Shown here piece by piece: positions 24,704 through 33,039 of a stretch of 64,000 nucleotides of DNA. Made by a program: the position numbers and the translations under genes. Source of the stretch: Sterolibacterium denitrificans (lineage in GTDB: Bacteria; Pseudomonadota; Gammaproteobacteria; Burkholderiales; Rhodocyclaceae); NCBI RefSeq assembly GCF_900174485.1, contig NZ_LT837803.1, positions 2,247,305 to 2,311,304 of the forward strand, read 5' to 3'. Numbering within the stretch: the stretch's first letter is position 1; each line of letters begins with the position of its first letter. Below the pieces are notes generated by a model. The model saw nothing but the letters and a program-made list of their open reading frames with translations. It was not told the origin of the DNA and ran no database searches.

Positions 24704-25717
24704 ATGAACATGGCATTCAGACACACCGACCTCGGCACGCTCGCCGCGCCGCCGGCCATGGCCACGCTGCAGCGCATCGGCGACGGTTTTCGCGATTACC
24801 AGGTAGTCCGCGCCGGCTTCGCCAGCGGGCTGTTCGACTGGCTGAAGGACAACGGCCCGGCCGAAAAGAGCACCATCGCCGGCGCGCTCGAACTGCGCGG
24901 GGCGCATCTGGGCGCGTTCCTGCAAACGCTCGAAGACCTCGGGCTGCTCGCGCGTCACGGTAGCGCCTACATCCTCGCGCCGGGCATGGAAGCGGTGCTG
25001 TGCAAATCGAGCGCCTGGTGCCAGGCCGAGACGCTCGCCGCGCTGGCCGCCCCGACGTGCGGCTGGTCGGACATGGCGGCCTTCATGTCCGCGCGCTGGG
25101 TGCAGCCGGCGCGGGGCGCATCGAGCATCGAGCGCCACCCCTTGCTGCAGGATGCGCGTCAACTGGCGGCCAGGCTGCTGAAGCGCGAGGCGGTGGCCAG
25201 GGCGCGCACCCTGATCTGCTTCGACGGAGCGGATGGCCTGTTGAGCGCCGCCTTGTGCCAGGCGCTGCCCGAACTACGGGCCAGCGTCGTCGTTCCCGCC
25301 GGCGCCGTGCCCCAGGCCGAGATGCTGCTGGCCGAATGCAATGTCGCCGACCGCTGCAAGGTGCTGCCCGGCACGCCGCTCGATCTGCCGGCAAACGGCA
25401 TGTTCGATCTGGCGATCCTGTTCCACAGCCTCTATCCGGTACGCAAGTCGACCGTGGATGCGTTGTCGGCGGTTGCGGCCCGCCTTGCATCGGGTGGCGA
25501 ACTGTGCAGCGCCCACTGGTTCTGCCTGGAAGCCTGCGAGAGCGCGCCCGGCGGCCGGCGCGACCTCGACAAGGCCGTGCTGACCGACAGCCATCCGCTA
25601 TGCCACGTCGAGCAGTTCGGCCAGCGCCTCGAAGACGCCGGCCTCGTCGATGACGGTCGTGAAGACCTGCCCGGTGAGTTCGGCAACACCAAGCTGCACT
25701 TCGGCCGCAAGGCCTGA
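24704..25717 (+). CDS. O-methyltransferase-like protein with altered SAM motif
   Basis: This is a 337-residue protein. The N-terminal winged-helix dimerisation domain (about 20-100, VRAGFASGLFDWL, ALELRGAHLGAFLQTLEDLGLL) is that of small-molecule O-methyltransferases. The C-terminal Rossmann part follows. Motif I reads CFDGADGLLSAAL instead of the usual D-x-G-G-G-x-G, so SAM binding may be weak or lost. ATG 24704 follows AAGGAG at a 6-nt distance. In the operon it lies between the binding protein and DUF364. It could modify a metal-binding ligand or act as a non-catalytic partner; neither is shown. Confidence 0.65.
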   Translation: MNMAFRHTDLGTLAAPPAMATLQRIGDGFRDYQVVRAGFASGLFDWLKDNGPAEKSTIAGALELRGAHLGAFLQTLEDLGLLARHGSAYILAPGMEAVLCKSSAWCQAETLAALAAPTCGWSDMAAFMSARWVQPARGASSIERHPLLQDARQLAARLLKREAVARARTLICFDGADGLLSAALCQALPELRASVVVPAGAVPQAEMLLAECNVADRCKVLPGTPLDLPANGMFDLAILFHSLYPVRKSTVDALSAVAARLASGGELCSAHWFCLEACESAPGGRRDLDKAVLTDSHPLCHVEQFGQRLEDAGLVDDGREDLPGEFGNTKLHFGRKA

Positions 25718-25727
25718 GGCAGCCGCG

Positions 25728-26618
25728 ATGAATATGAATGCACGCACCATGGAAACCCGGCGCTTGCCGCACGGGGCGGCGGGCCTGCTCGCCGAACTGC
25801 ACGCGCATGTGCTCGAAAGGCTGGGCGCCGAGGCGGATGAGCTGACGATAGACCGCGCCGTGCTCGGCATCTTCTTTACCGGCGTCAAGCTCTCCAACGG
25901 CGCGGGCGGCCTGTGCGCCACGCCGGTGAAGAGCGTGCCCGAGGCGGTGTGCTGCCCGAGTTCGGCGAAGGCCATGCCGACGCCGGGCAAGATCAAGGGA
26001 CGCAAGGCGCTCCAGCTACTGGACGATCTCTATCGGCCGCAGGATCTGCGCCGGGCGCTGGCCATCGCCACGCTCAACGCGCTGGCCGAAACCCTGTGGA
26101 TGCGCGACGGCCCGCCGACCGGCATCGATCTGCGCTTCGGCGATGCCTTCGAGGCGCTGCCGCTGGCGCCCGGCGCGCAGGTGGCCCTGGTCGGCGCCTT
26201 TCCGCCCTACATGCGCGAACTGCGCAAAAAGGGACAGCCCTTTCACGTCCTCGAACTCGATCCGGCGACGCTGAAGCCGGACGAACTGCCGTTCTACGTC
26301 CCGGCCGAACGCGCCGCCGAGATATTGCCGCACGTCGATGCCTTCATCACCACCGGCACCACGCTGATCAACGGCACGCTCGAAAGCCTGCTGCACATGC
26401 TGCGCCCCGGCGCCGAAGCGGCGATCATCGGCCCGACCGCGACGCTGGTGGTCGAACCCTTCGCGCGTCATGGCGTGACCATCATCGGCGGCACGCGAGT
26501 GGTTGCGCCCGACGAGTTGCTGGAACTGCTGGCCGAGGGCGGCTCGGGCTACCACTTCTTCGGCAAGACGGTGGAACGGGTAACCATGGTGCTGCCATCC
26601 AGGGCAGCGGCATCGTAA
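25728..26618 (+). CDS. DUF364 putative metal-chelating protein
   Basis: This is a 296-residue cytoplasmic protein with a DUF4213-like N-terminal domain and a DUF364 C-terminal domain. Landmarks are FFTGVKLSNGAGGLCATP, the VALVGAFPPYM turn, DAFITTGTTLINGTLESLL and AAIIGPTATL. The family is described as a putative heavy-metal chelation domain and is often encoded beside FecCD-type importers and Mo proteins. It probably receives or processes the imported metal complex. The start at 25728 follows GAGG. It lies 10 nt after the methyltransferase-like gene. Confidence 0.8.
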   Translation: MNMNARTMETRRLPHGAAGLLAELHAHVLERLGAEADELTIDRAVLGIFFTGVKLSNGAGGLCATPVKSVPEAVCCPSSAKAMPTPGKIKGRKALQLLDDLYRPQDLRRALAIATLNALAETLWMRDGPPTGIDLRFGDAFEALPLAPGAQVALVGAFPPYMRELRKKGQPFHVLELDPATLKPDELPFYVPAERAAEILPHVDAFITTGTTLINGTLESLLHMLRPGAEAAIIGPTATLVVEPFARHGVTIIGGTRVVAPDELLELLAEGGSGYHFFGKTVERVTMVLPSRAAAS

Positions 26619-26632
26619 GCAGCGCAACGACC

Positions 26633-27712
26633 ATGGCTGAAATCGCTGCGCCTTCAGTTTCGCTTTCACCTTCGCCCCTGCCGCGCGCCGCGCGCCTGCG
26701 GCACCCGGCCTGGCGCTGGCTGGTCGCGCCCATGCTGATGCTCGTCGCGCTGCTCGCCGCGCTGTCGCTGGGCCGCTATCCCCTGCCGCCGGGCGAGACC
26801 CTGCGCTTCGTTCTCGCTGCGCTGGGGCTGGTGTCGATGGAGGCGGAGCAGTATGTGCTGCTGCATAACCTGATCGTGGAAATCCGCTTGCCACGGATAT
26901 TGGCGGCGATACTCGTCGGCGCCTCGCTGTCCGTCTCGGGCGCGGCCTACCAGGCGCTGTTCCGCAATCCGCTGGTCTCGCCCGGCCTGCTCGGCGTGCT
27001 GGCGGGTGCGGCGGCCGGCGCGGCATTCGGCATCGTCATGGGCGGTAGCTGGCTGGTCGTCCAGACATCCGCCTTCCTCTGCGGCCTGGCCGCCGTGGGC
27101 GTGGGTGTGGGCATCGCCCATCTGTTCGGCGGCAGCTCGCTGATCATGCTGGTCCTGGGCGGCATCCTCAGCGGCGCGCTGTTCACTTCGGTGCTGTCGA
27201 TGCTGAAATACCTGGCCGATCCGGACAGCCAGTTGCCGGCGATCGTGTATTGGCTGATGGGCAGTCTGGGTCAGGCGAATCTCGACGACATGACGGTGGC
27301 GGCGGTGCCGTTGTGCCTGGGCATCGCCGTGCTGTGCCTCATGGGGCGCGCCCTTGACGCGCTGGCCATGGGCGACGACGAGGCGCGCACGCTGGGCATC
27401 CCGGTCGCGGCGGTGCGCCTGATCACCATCGCGGCGGCAACCCTGATTTCCGCGTTGACCGTTTCGATCGCCGGCATGATCGGCTGGATCGGACTCATCG
27501 TGCCGCATATCGCGCGGCTGCTCGTCGGCCCCGGCAACGCCCGCCTGCTGCCGGCCGCGGCCTTCCTCGGCGCGGCCTTCCTGCTGTCCGCCGACAGCCT
27601 GGCGCGCAATGCGTTTGCCGCGGAGCTGCCGATCGGCATCGTCACCGAGTTGCTGGGCATTCCCGTGTTCATGATCGTCCTGAGCCGGGTCAGGCGCGGG
27701 TGGTCGACATGA
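26633..27712 (+). CDS. FecCD/BtuC-type ABC importer permease (MolB-like)
   Basis: This is a 359-residue inner-membrane permease with about ten membrane segments. Family landmarks are RLPRILAAILVGASLSVSGA, then YQALFRNPLVSPGLLGVLAG, and near the C terminus GMIGWIGLIVPHIARLLVGP with GIPVFMIVL. It dimerises to move metal chelates, cobalamin or, in the MolBCA type, molybdate across the inner membrane. ATG 26633 is 14 nt after the DUF364 stop. The stop overlaps the ATPase start by 4 nt (ATGA). Confidence 0.9.
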   Translation: MAEIAAPSVSLSPSPLPRAARLRHPAWRWLVAPMLMLVALLAALSLGRYPLPPGETLRFVLAALGLVSMEAEQYVLLHNLIVEIRLPRILAAILVGASLSVSGAAYQALFRNPLVSPGLLGVLAGAAAGAAFGIVMGGSWLVVQTSAFLCGLAAVGVGVGIAHLFGGSSLIMLVLGGILSGALFTSVLSMLKYLADPDSQLPAIVYWLMGSLGQANLDDMTVAAVPLCLGIAVLCLMGRALDALAMGDDEARTLGIPVAAVRLITIAAATLISALTVSIAGMIGWIGLIVPHIARLLVGPGNARLLPAAAFLGAAFLLSADSLARNAFAAELPIGIVTELLGIPVFMIVLSRVRRGWST

Positions 27713-28497
27713 TCGAGGCGCGCGGCATCCGCTTCGCTTATCACGGCCGGCGCGTTCTGGACGGCGCCAGCCTGTCGCTCGCGGCCGGGGAGCTCGTCTG
27801 CCTGCTGGGCGCCAACGGCGCCGGCAAGAGCACGCTGCTCAAGCTCATGCTCGGCGTCCTGAAGCCGCTTCACGGCACGGTGACGCTCGATGGCCGCGCC
27901 CTGCCCGGCTACTCGCGCCGGCAGTTGGCCCAGCGCATCGCCTACGTGCCGCAGGTGCATGTCGCGCCGTTTCCCTACTCGGTGCGTGAAATCGTGCTGA
28001 TGGGGCGCCTGCCGGCCGCCGGCATCTTCCGCGCGGCAAGTGCCGCCGATCATGACAAGGTGGAGGAAATCATCCAGCGCATCGGCATCGCTCACCTTGC
28101 CGAGCGGCCCTATACGGAAATTTCCGGTGGCGAACGGCAACTGGCATTGATCGCCCGCGCCCTGGCGCAGGAAGCCAGCCTGCTGGTGATGGACGAACCG
28201 CTGGCCAGCCTCGACTACGGTCATCAGATGCGCCTGCTGGCGCGGCTGGAGCAGCTCGCGGCAGAGGGTTACGGCATCCTGATGACGACCCACGATCCGG
28301 ATCAGCCGCTGCTCGGCTGCGACCGCGTGGCACTCCTGATCGACGGCCGCATTGCCGCCGATGGCCGTCCCGATGCCGTGCTGACGCCGGAATCCATCGA
28401 GCGGCTGTACGGCGTCCGCGTTCATCTGGTGCGCGCTGCGGATGGCGCCGGCATCGCCTTCCGCTCACGTGAAAGGCGCGACGCATGCGCGGCATGA
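27709..28497 (+). CDS. ABC importer ATPase (FecE/BtuD/MolC-like)
   Basis: This is a 262-residue ATPase that powers the FecCD-type permease. Walker A GANGAGKST is at 34-42. The Q-loop lies in YVPQVH, the signature is ISGGERQL, Walker B is LLVMDEPLASLD and the switch His is in TTHDPD. ATG 27709 overlaps the permease stop; a GTG 9 nt earlier is also possible. With the binding protein and permease it completes a second ABC importer distinct from ModABC. Confidence 0.9.
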   Translation: MIEARGIRFAYHGRRVLDGASLSLAAGELVCLLGANGAGKSTLLKLMLGVLKPLHGTVTLDGRALPGYSRRQLAQRIAYVPQVHVAPFPYSVREIVLMGRLPAAGIFRAASAADHDKVEEIIQRIGIAHLAERPYTEISGGERQLALIARALAQEASLLVMDEPLASLDYGHQMRLLARLEQLAAEGYGILMTTHDPDQPLLGCDRVALLIDGRIAADGRPDAVLTPESIERLYGVRVHLVRAADGAGIAFRSRERRDACAA

Positions 28498-28579
28498 GCA
28501 TGAATGCACATATTTCGATGTTGTCTACGCGCCGACTCCGTAGCGTCAGCGTCTTGCGCAAGCCGGAGGCCCGGCCGTG

Positions 28580-29278
28580 ATGCCGAATGAAGAATTTCTC
28601 GCCGGTGCCGGCGCGGAACGTATCCGCGCGGCGCATCACGGCGCAGACTCGCGCTGGTTGCGCGGCATCGCGCAATGGACGCTGGTCGTCGCCGCGCACG
28701 CCGTCATATTGTGGGGCGCGTTGCAGATCTCGCCGCAGGCCAGGCAGGCGGTGGGAGAAATCATCCAGGCGACACTGATCGCGCCGCAGGCACAGCCGCA
28801 ACTCGTTCCGCCACCGCCCGAACCGCCCCGGCCGAAGATCGTGCCCAAGCTGCGTCCCACGCCCCCGGCGCCGGTATTGGCCGCCGCGCCGCGCGATGAG
28901 GCGCCGGCGGCCGCCTTCATCGTCGATCCGCCACCCGCAGAGCCTGCTCCCGCCGCCCCGGCCGCAACCGCAGCAGCGGCGCAGGCCGAACCGGCGCCCC
29001 TGATACCGCCGATATTCAATGCCGACTATCTCGACAATCCGTCGCCGATCTATCCGGCCTTGTCGCGCCAGCGCGGCGAAACCGGACGGGTGCTGCTGCA
29101 CGTCCATATCCTGGCAAACGGACGGGCCGAACGGGTCGAGCTCAAGACTTCATCCGGCTTCGAGCGTCTCGACCGCTCGGCGCTCGAAGCCGTGGCCCGC
29201 TGGCGCTTCGTACCTGCCCGGCGCGGCAACGAACGGCTTGCCGCCTGGGTGCTGGTTCCCATTTCCTTTGTCATGTAG
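28580..29278 (+). CDS. tonB: TonB energy-transducing protein
   Basis: This is a 232-residue protein. The inner-membrane anchor is near residues 31-50 (TLVVAAHAVILWGALQ). A Pro- and Ala-rich periplasmic spacer with PPPPEPPRPKIVPKLRP follows. The C-terminal TonB domain (about 145-232) has SPIYPALSRQRGETGRVLLHV and ALEAVARWRFVPARR. It reaches the plug of the outer-membrane receptor and passes on energy from ExbBD. ATG 28580 is chosen; a GTG lies one codon before. A tonB-exbB-exbD set within the block suggests energy supply dedicated to this receptor. Confidence 0.9.
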   Translation: MPNEEFLAGAGAERIRAAHHGADSRWLRGIAQWTLVVAAHAVILWGALQISPQARQAVGEIIQATLIAPQAQPQLVPPPPEPPRPKIVPKLRPTPPAPVLAAAPRDEAPAAAFIVDPPPAEPAPAAPAATAAAAQAEPAPLIPPIFNADYLDNPSPIYPALSRQRGETGRVLLHVHILANGRAERVELKTSSGFERLDRSALEAVARWRFVPARRGNERLAAWVLVPISFVM

Positions 29279-29288
29279 AGGTGCAGTC

Positions 29289-30017
29289 ATGAACGAAACC
29301 GCGCTCGGTTTTTCCCATTTCCTCGCGCAGGCCGATCCGGTCGCGCGCTTCATTCTCGCCACGATGCTGCTGGCATCGCTGGTGACCTGGGGCATCATCG
29401 TCGACCGGCTGATCAGTTTCGGCCTGCTGCGCAAACGCAACGGCGCCTTCCTTGCGCGATTCCGCAAGGCGCGCTCGTTCGACGAAGCGGTGCGGGAGGT
29501 CGAAAACGAGGTGGCGGACGAACCCTGCGCCCGGCTGACGCGCATCGCGCTCGACGCGAGGCTGCACTACACCGCCTGCGATGCCGCCCACCTCGATGCG
29601 GCCGGCGGCCTGTCCGAATTCATGACCCGCGCGTTGCGCCAGGGCATCGAGGAGGAAACCGAACGTCTCGAGCGCGGACTGTCCATACTGGCTTCCGTCG
29701 GTTCGACAGCGCCCTTCGTCGGCCTCTTCGGCACGGTATGGGGCATCTATCATGCGCTGATCGCCATCGGCATGTCCGGACAGGGCACGCTCGACAAGGT
29801 GGCCGGGCCGGTGGGCGAAGCCTTGATCATGACGGCGATCGGCCTGGCGGTGGCGATTCCGGCGGTGCTCGCCTACAACGCCCTGACGCGGCGCAACCGG
29901 ATCGTGCTCGGTCGTCTGGATGCCTTCGGCCACGACCTGCTGACCCTGGCCGTCACCGGCACGCCCATCGAGCGGGGCAAGCGCGCCGCGCCGCTACGTC
30001 TCGCGGAGGCCGTGTAA
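29289..30017 (+). CDS. exbB: ExbB (MotA/TolQ/ExbB proton channel)
   Basis: This is a 242-residue inner-membrane protein with three membrane segments. The last two include LASVGSTAPFVGLFGTVWGI and a segment ending VAIPAVLAYNALTRRN, the family signature. With ExbD it forms the proton-driven motor for TonB. It starts 10 nt after tonB and its TAA stop overlaps the exbD start by one base (TAATG). Confidence 0.93.
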   Translation: MNETALGFSHFLAQADPVARFILATMLLASLVTWGIIVDRLISFGLLRKRNGAFLARFRKARSFDEAVREVENEVADEPCARLTRIALDARLHYTACDAAHLDAAGGLSEFMTRALRQGIEEETERLERGLSILASVGSTAPFVGLFGTVWGIYHALIAIGMSGQGTLDKVAGPVGEALIMTAIGLAVAIPAVLAYNALTRRNRIVLGRLDAFGHDLLTLAVTGTPIERGKRAAPLRLAEAV

Positions 30018-30436
30018 TGGGGCTCGGTACGCTCGGCGGCAGCAGCAGCGGCCGCCCCATGGCGGAAATCAACGTCGTTCCGCTGGTGGACGTCATGCTC
30101 GTGCTGCTGGTGGTGTTCATCGTCACCGCGCCCCTACTGACGCACGCCGTCAAGCTGGAGCTGCCGCAGGCGCGCAGCCAACCCAACGTGACCCGGAGCG
30201 AACACATCGAAATCGCCGTCCAGCGCGACGGCACGATTTTCTGGAACGGAACGCCACTCCCGCGCGAGGAAGTGGAGCGGAGGGCCGCCGCGCTCGCGCT
30301 CGATGCGCCGGACAGCGAGATCCATCTCAAGGGCGACGACGCCGTGCCCTACGGCGAGATGGCGCGCCTGTTGTCGATGCTTGCGCGGCAGGGGCTGACG
30401 CGGATCGGCTTCGTCACCGATCCGCGCACGGAGTGA
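30017..30436 (+). CDS. exbD: ExbD (TolR/ExbD)
   Basis: This is a 139-residue protein with one N-terminal membrane segment. MAEINVVPLVDVMLVLLVVF contains the conserved Asp that carries protons. The periplasmic domain follows (HLKGDDAVPYGEMARLLSML, GLTRIGFVTDP). It partners ExbB and TonB and is the last gene of the energising set. Confidence 0.93.
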   Translation: MGLGTLGGSSSGRPMAEINVVPLVDVMLVLLVVFIVTAPLLTHAVKLELPQARSQPNVTRSEHIEIAVQRDGTIFWNGTPLPREEVERRAAALALDAPDSEIHLKGDDAVPYGEMARLLSMLARQGLTRIGFVTDPRTE

Positions 30437-30522
30437 AACCGGGAAAGCCCATGCCACCGTTCAAGGCAAGCAAGACGAAAAAATATTTCGCAATGAATCA
30501 ATGAATCCAGCAAGGAGAACCC

Positions 30523-31194
30523 ATGGCCATAGAAATGAAGGAATCCTTCCAGGTTGCCGCACCGATCGGGAAGGTATGGGATTTCATGATGAAACCGGAA
30601 ATGGTCGTTGCCTGCATGCCCGGCGCCGGGTTGAAGGAAATCGTCAGTCCCGAGAAGTTCATCGGCACCGTCAAGCTCAAGGTCGGCGCGGTGACCGCGC
30701 AGTACGAGGGCACCATCACCTATGCCGAAGTCGATGAAGCGGCGCGGCGCCTCAATCTGCTGGCCGAAGGCAACGAGCGCGGCGGCGGCACGGCCACCGC
30801 CACCATCGCCTGCCAACTGGTGAGCATCGAAGGCGGCACGGACGTGCAGTTCGAATCCAGCGTCGATCTCACCGGCAAGCTGATCCAGGTCGGGCGCGGC
30901 ATGATCGAAGGCGTGGCCGGGCAGATCGTCAAGAAATACATCGCCAACGTGCGCAAGATGCTGGAGGTGGAAACGCCGGCTGACGGGGCTGCGCCGGCGT
31001 CGGTTTCGGCTGCGGCCTCTTCCGCGGCGGGCGAAGCCGCCGCGCAGACCGCGCCCGCCGCCGCACCGCCGCAGGAAGATTCCATCAACATGGGCGCCAT
31101 CGTCTTCAAGGCGCTGTGGATGAGCATCGTTGGTTTTTTCGGCAAGTTGTTCGGCGGAAAAAAGACCGGAGGACAGGCATCGTGCTCGAAATAG
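30523..31194 (+). CDS. CoxG-like SRPBCC protein with C-terminal membrane anchor
   Basis: This is a 223-residue protein. The CoxG/SRPBCC domain (1 to about 148) has FQVAAPIGKVWDFMMKPEMV, then CMPGAGLKE and GGTATATIACQL. An Ala/Pro linker and an amphipathic anchor (about 190-215, FKALWMSIVGFFGKLF) follow. CoxG of carbon monoxide dehydrogenase recruits the Mo enzyme to the membrane. No Mo hydroxylase is in the window, so here it may serve Mo delivery or an enzyme elsewhere. A clear AAGGAG precedes the ATG. The 86-bp gap to exbD shows no terminator. Confidence 0.82.
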   Translation: MAIEMKESFQVAAPIGKVWDFMMKPEMVVACMPGAGLKEIVSPEKFIGTVKLKVGAVTAQYEGTITYAEVDEAARRLNLLAEGNERGGGTATATIACQLVSIEGGTDVQFESSVDLTGKLIQVGRGMIEGVAGQIVKKYIANVRKMLEVETPADGAAPASVSAAASSAAGEAAAQTAPAAAPPQEDSINMGAIVFKALWMSIVGFFGKLFGGKKTGGQASCSK

Positions 31195-31241
31195 CCCGAG
31201 CCACCCATCAGGAAGCGCCGCTGCCCGACGGGAGGAACCCC

Positions 31242-31850
31242 ATGACGGCCACCGTCACTCGACGCGAGCAGATGGTCGCGCAGTTCATGTGCGCCCCGGC
31301 GCGCGGGAGTCTGGCGACGGAGAGCTTCGCGCGCAGGACGATTTCCGGCGTGATGCGCAATGCGCAAGCCGGCGAACTTCCCTTGTTTGCCTGGACGCTC
31401 GGCCTGGCGCAGCCGGCGCTGCTGGAGGTCGTCGCGACGCACTTTCCGGAACTGGGCGTCCTGGAGCCCATGCCGGAGCAGGATTATGAGATTCTCATGC
31501 GCGGCGCGCCACCGCTGTTCACGGACATGGTCGGCTTGCTGATGAACCATGGCGCGGCGGAAAGCGATCGCCGCCATACCGAGTGGCTCGCGCGCGCCAT
31601 TGCGGCTGCGGCGATGGGAGAGCGTCATCTATGGCAGGACGCCGGCCTGAGCGACAGAGCCGAATTGTCTTCCCTGCTGGCGCAGCATTTTCCCGCCTTG
31701 CATGCGCGCAACACGCAGAACCTGAAGTGGAAAAGATTCCTCTTCGGCGAGCTGGGCGCCCTCCTCGGCATCGAGGATCTGCGGCCACCCGGCTGTGGCA
31801 AGTGCGAGCAGATAGCGTTATGCTTCCCGGAATATAAGCGTCAGGATTAG
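31242..31850 (+). CDS. NifQ-like molybdenum-handling protein
   Basis: This is a 202-residue protein with NifQ features. A helical N-terminal part is followed by LKWKRFLFGELGALLG and the C-terminal metal motif GCGKCEQIALCF. NifQ holds a Mo-Fe-S cluster with Cx4Cx2Cx5C and passes Mo to nitrogenase cofactor assembly. Here Cys185, Cys188 and Cys194 fit, but the expected first Cys is Leu180. ATG 31242 follows GGGAGGA; the frame extends upstream into the coxG end without support. No nif genes are in the window. It may pass Mo to another sink or act as an intracellular Mo store. Confidence 0.78.
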   Translation: MTATVTRREQMVAQFMCAPARGSLATESFARRTISGVMRNAQAGELPLFAWTLGLAQPALLEVVATHFPELGVLEPMPEQDYEILMRGAPPLFTDMVGLLMNHGAAESDRRHTEWLARAIAAAAMGERHLWQDAGLSDRAELSSLLAQHFPALHARNTQNLKWKRFLFGELGALLGIEDLRPPGCGKCEQIALCFPEYKRQD

Positions 31851-31854
31851 GATC

Positions 31855-32679
31855 ATGGGCAAGATCGAAAGACCAGCCGAAGTCGAAGTCAAAGTTCGTG
31901 GTTCGATCTGGCTGACGATGAGCGGCGAGAATTTCGGTGGCGCGGGACGCGTCGATCTTCTCGCCCGCATTGCCGAGTGCGGTTCGATCAGCCAGGCCGC
32001 AAAGACCATGAAGATGAGCTACAAGGCGGCGTGGGATGCCATCGATGCGATGAACAATCTTGCCGGCGAACCCCTGGTCGAGCGCCAGACCGGCGGCAAG
32101 GGCGGTGGCGGTACGCAATTGACTTCCCGCGGCAAACGGCTCGTCGAGAACTTCAAGATCATCGAAAAGGAACATCGGCTCTTCATCGAACAACTCAGCC
32201 GGCAGGCCGAGGGCATTACGCACGACTTTCTACTCATCAGGAGATTGAACATGAAAACCAGCGCAAGAAACCAGTTCCTGGGCAAGGTGACGGCCGTCAA
32301 GAAGGGTGCGGTCAATGACGAAATCGACCTCGAAATCGCCGGCGGCCTCAAGATCGTCGCCATCGTGACCCACGAAAGCACCGAGGGGCTGGGGCTGAAA
32401 GTCGGCGCGGAGGCCTTCGCGCTGGTCAAGGCCTCGTCCGTCATCATCGTGACCGATGGCAGCGGCGCGAAGTTCTCGGCGCGCAACCGGCTTGTCGGCA
32501 CGGTCGCCCGCGTGCAGGAAGGCGCGGTAAACAGCGAGGTAGTGATCGAAGTTCCCGGCGGCGGCGCCATTGCCGCCGTCATTACCAACGAAAGCTGCAA
32601 GACGCTCGGCATCGCCGCCGGCAAGCCGGCGACGGCCATCTTCAAGGCGTCGAGCGTGATCGTCGGCGTGCCGGCCTGA
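31855..32679 (+). CDS. modE: ModE molybdate-responsive transcription regulator
   Basis: This is a 274-residue regulator with a LysR-like winged helix (about 31-95, GSISQAAKTMKMSYKAAWDAI, as in E. coli ModE). Two TOBE/Mop domains follow at about 134-200 (SARNQFLGKVTAVKKGAVN) and 207-273 (SARNRLVGTVARVQEGAVN). Mo-bound ModE dimers bind palindromes and repress Mo uptake genes; in some species they activate Mo enzymes. It starts 4 nt after the nifQ-like gene. Four matching palindromes in this window are its likely targets. Confidence 0.95.
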   Translation: MGKIERPAEVEVKVRGSIWLTMSGENFGGAGRVDLLARIAECGSISQAAKTMKMSYKAAWDAIDAMNNLAGEPLVERQTGGKGGGGTQLTSRGKRLVENFKIIEKEHRLFIEQLSRQAEGITHDFLLIRRLNMKTSARNQFLGKVTAVKKGAVNDEIDLEIAGGLKIVAIVTHESTEGLGLKVGAEAFALVKASSVIIVTDGSGAKFSARNRLVGTVARVQEGAVNSEVVIEVPGGGAIAAVITNESCKTLGIAAGKPATAIFKASSVIVGVPA

Positions 32680-32692
32680 CCGCCTGACATAT

Positions 32693-32965
32693 ATGAGCCA
32701 GGAGAAATCCACCGGCTCTCCACGGGCACAGACTGTGCAGACTGTCTACGGCTCTCCGCAAAATCCGTGGCGTCGCCCCGACGGCAGCGTCATCGCCTGC
32801 GTGGAGAAGCTCAAGGTGATGGGCGAAAACATGGCGGAACTGCGGGAGTGCGCCCTGGCCGCGATCGAGGACGCCGTGCTCATGGGCTGCGACGAGCAGC
32901 AGGTCAAGGAGGCGCTGGTCGCCGAGATCCGGGCGCTGCACTCGGGATACGCGCCGGCCGAATAG
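32693..32965 (+). CDS. Small hypothetical protein at the end of the Mo cluster
   Basis: This is a 90-residue soluble protein. It contains NPWRRPDGSVIACVEKLKVM and a helical part with ENMAELRECALAAIEDAVLMG and CDEQQVKEAL; Cys36, Cys53 and Cys66 stand out. No family name is recognised. It starts 13 nt after modE on the same strand and ends the block; the next genes are on the other strand. A link to Mo use is suggested only by position. Confidence 0.6.
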   Translation: MSQEKSTGSPRAQTVQTVYGSPQNPWRRPDGSVIACVEKLKVMGENMAELRECALAAIEDAVLMGCDEQQVKEALVAEIRALHSGYAPAE

Positions 32966-33039
32966 CGCCGGCACCGTAACGGCGCAGCACCTGGCCCTGG
33001 CCGGCGACTTCCCGCCGGTGGCCGGTGCTGCCGATCTCC

